Shown here in pieces: positions 5,863 through 7,153 of a stretch of DNA of 7,153 nt. The stretch is from Conexibacter sp. (lineage in GTDB: Bacteria; Actinomycetota; Thermoleophilia; Solirubrobacterales; Solirubrobacteraceae), in the NCBI GenBank assembly GCA_025964055.1, contig JAOPZP010000239.1:1-7153 (forward strand). The letters are read 5' to 3'. The number at the start of each line of letters is the position of its first letter. Position 1 is the first letter of the stretch. The notes under the pieces were generated by a model that ran no database searches, had not been told where the DNA came from, and was given only the letters and a program-made list of their open reading frames with translations. Both the position numbers and the translations under genes were made by a program.

Positions 5863-6356
5863 ACGATCCCCGCCCACTGCCGCATGCCCAGGCACTCGAC
5901 GAGCAGGAAGAAGCAGGCCTCGGCGACCGCGCGGTCGCCGCCGCGGCGGTCGGTCACGTAGGTCGCGCAGCGCCGCACGCCGGGCAGCGCGTCCGACGTC
6001 GTGATCCCGACGCCCACGCGCTCCAGGACCGGGATGTCGGTGAAGCTGTCGCCCATGTAGGCCACGTTCTGCAGGGGAGCGCGCGCGGCGATCCAGCCGA
6101 CGCGCTCGCTGCTGGCGACCAGCGACAGGTCGTGCCCCATGTCGGTGGCGATCCGCTGCTCGGTGATCGGGAAGCCGCGGCGGTCGGCCGACACGAACGC
6201 GATCGGCACCTCGGCTCTGAGGACGCGCAGCGCGTCGGCGTCGTCGGGGCCGAAGGACTTGAGCTCCTTGCCGGCTCTGCTGTACGAGAACCGCCCGTCG
6301 GTCATGACGCCGTCGACGTCGAAGACGATGAGTGCGATGTCGGAGCGGGTCGTCAT
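5859..6356 (-). CDS. KdsC-like HAD phosphatase (subclass C0)
   Basis: This 165-residue capless HAD phosphatase is the usual length for KdsC and for the C-terminal domain of some CMP-sialate synthases. Motif I is FDVDGVMTDG (12-21), with nucleophile Asp13 and acid Asp15, followed by the KdsC-type flap GKELKSFGPDDADAL (29-43). Motif II Ser56 lies in FVSADRR. The motif III position, SSER (82-85), carries Arg85 where KdsC has Lys. Motif IV is MGDSFTDIPVL (101-111). The tail RRGGDRAVAEAC matches the GG..AV.E segment that closes the neighbour's active site in KdsC tetramers. KdsC removes the phosphate from Kdo-8-phosphate and relatives act on sialate-9-phosphate; neither pathway has another gene here, so a different acidic or keto sugar phosphate is likely. 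ATG 6356 overlaps the upstream stop as ATGA and the stop overlaps the aldolase start as GTGA. The short HAD could feed directly on the aldolase product or act after it. Confidence 0.88.
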   Translation of the reverse strand: MTTRSDIALIVFDVDGVMTDGRFSYSRAGKELKSFGPDDADALRVLRAEVPIAFVSADRRGFPITEQRIATDMGHDLSLVASSERVGWIAARAPLQNVAYMGDSFTDIPVLERVGVGITTSDALPGVRRCATYVTDRRGGDRAVAEACFFLLVECLGMRQWAGIV

Positions 6357-7153
6357 CCGACGACCGTCCGCGCGAGCCAGTGAGCGTTCTTCATGAGTTG
6401 GACCGGGACGAGGTTGACGACGACGGGGACGACCGTCCACAGCGCCAGGACGCCGAGGCCGACCGCTCGGGTGAGGCGGTCGCGCGAGGCCGCGAACGCC
6501 ATGGCGGCCAGCGCGAGCAGGCCGTAGTACGGGACCTCGAGGAAGCGGGTGAAGATCCAGGCGGTGGTCCCCGGCGCGCCGGTGAAGTCGACCAGCACGA
6601 ACGACAGGCCCAGCGCGCCGACCATCAGCAGCCACGCGGCGCGCCGGCGGTTGGCGGCACCGTCGGCGTCGACCGGGCCGAGGGCGGCCCAGGTGGCGAG
6701 AGCGACGATCGTCAGGAATCCGTAGCCGGCCAGGAAGTAGCCGCTGCTGAGGCAGTGCCCGGAGATCTGGCACTCCTGCCCGGTGAACGTCGGGAAGGAC
6801 AGGCCGGTGGTCGGCGTGTCGCCGAGCAGCTTGCGCGACTCCAGCGACGTCCCGTAGCCGGGGAGCACCGCGCCGAGGACGCTGCGCAGGTGCCCGCCGG
6901 TGACGCCGTCGGTCAGGTTGTTGGACACCGCGAAGCCGGCTGCGAGCGTCGCCGCCCAGGCGCCGGCCCAGCGCAGCGTGCGGGTGGGCGCGTCCGTCAC
7001 GCGCCGCCCGCTGGTGGCGACGTTGACCAGCAGCGCGCCCGCGAGCGCCAGCGCGGCGCCGGCCACCAGCCACCAGGCGGCGTCCGAGGGCGCGGCGATC
7101 CGGTGCAGCAGCCAGTACGCGAAGACCGGGGCCGCGAGCGCCAGGGCGGCGAG
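6353..7153 (-). CDS. Multi-pass membrane protein of unknown family, C-terminal part (5' end beyond window)
   Basis: The frame is open from the window edge to the stop at 6355-6353, 266 visible residues; GTG 7066 is internal because 29 clearly hydrophobic codons precede it in frame. About seven hydrophobic segments are seen, near visible residues 1-17, 26-46, 58-78, 137-160, 174-195, 207-222 and 227-250. The largest loop (about 79-136) contains GYGTSLESRKLLGDTP and a Cys pair in GQECQISGHC, which could form a disulfide if the loop is outside the membrane. The C-terminus is VPVQLMKNAHWLARTVVG. No family motif is recognised; in this operon an O-antigen polymerase, an integral-membrane glycosyltransferase or a carrier would all be plausible. 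It overlaps the phosphatase start by 4 bases and is the most upstream gene seen in the operon. Confidence 0.75.
   Translation of the reverse strand, partial: LAALALAAPVFAYWLLHRIAAPSDAAWWLVAGAALALAGALLVNVATSGRRVTDAPTRTLRWAGAWAATLAAGFAVSNNLTDGVTGGHLRSVLGAVLPGYGTSLESRKLLGDTPTTGLSFPTFTGQECQISGHCLSSGYFLAGYGFLTIVALATWAALGPVDADGAANRRRAAWLLMVGALGLSFVLVDFTGAPGTTAWIFTRFLEVPYYGLLALAAMAFAASRDRLTRAVGLGVLALWTVVPVVVNLVPVQLMKNAHWLARTVVG

Noticed and set aside
4699..5961. 420-residue open frame on the + strand
   Set aside because: Antisense to the GatZ-like gene, which shows family motifs along its whole length; the frame opposite is Val/Arg/Gly-rich with none.
1..7153. CRISPR arrays, tRNA or rRNA genes, insertion sequences, attachment sites
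   Set aside because: No direct-repeat arrays, transposase, terminal inverted repeats or tRNA-like cloverleaf were seen on either strand.

Overview
This is a very GC-rich stretch of bacterial chromosome. It uses GTG and ATG starts, its proteins are rich in Ala, Arg and Asp and poor in Lys, and long open frames lie antisense to the real genes. The style suggests a high-GC actinobacterium, perhaps Thermoleophilia/Solirubrobacterales (Conexibacter, Solirubrobacter or Patulibacter-like). The lineage is inferred from composition and gene style only; there is no rRNA or marker gene here.

Layout. On the + strand, bases 1-327 are the 3' end of a small, acidic, conserved-looking soluble protein. Bases 328-632 are a 305-base non-coding gap with a perfect 14-bp hairpin (404-439), a second smaller hairpin (451-481) and a possible 18-residue ORF (369-425). 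A GtrA-family membrane protein follows at 633-1064. The rest of the window, from 7153 down to 1027, is one leftward (- strand) operon. In order of transcription it holds: a multi-pass membrane protein cut by the window edge; a KdsC-like HAD phosphatase; a GatZ/KbaZ-like class II aldolase-family protein; a GT-A-type glycosyltransferase-like protein; a SAM-dependent methyltransferase of the sugar C-methyltransferase type; and a two-domain protein joining a sugar-1-phosphate-type nucleotidyltransferase to an APH-type small-molecule kinase. Each of the five internal junctions is a 4-base overlap (ATGA or GTGA), so the six genes appear strictly co-transcribed and translationally coupled. The last gene converges on the GtrA gene, and their coding 3' ends overlap by 38 bases.

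How the genes may work together (inference). The soluble enzymes look like a route to an unusual activated sugar or sugar-like unit. An aldolase-family enzyme would build a phosphorylated carbon skeleton. A KdsC-type phosphatase would remove a phosphate. A kinase/nucleotidyltransferase fusion would re-phosphorylate and activate the product. A glycosyltransferase-like protein would transfer it, and a methyltransferase would decorate it. The logic resembles Kdo or heptose activation, but the window has none of KdsA, KdsB, KdsD, GmhA or HldE. The aldolase homologue also lacks its usual catalytic partner GatY/KbaY. The membrane proteins (the partial one and GtrA) fit a surface-glycan setting. I regard this aldolase-phosphatase-kinase/nucleotidyltransferase cassette as the most likely undescribed system in the window; its substrate cannot be read from the sequence.
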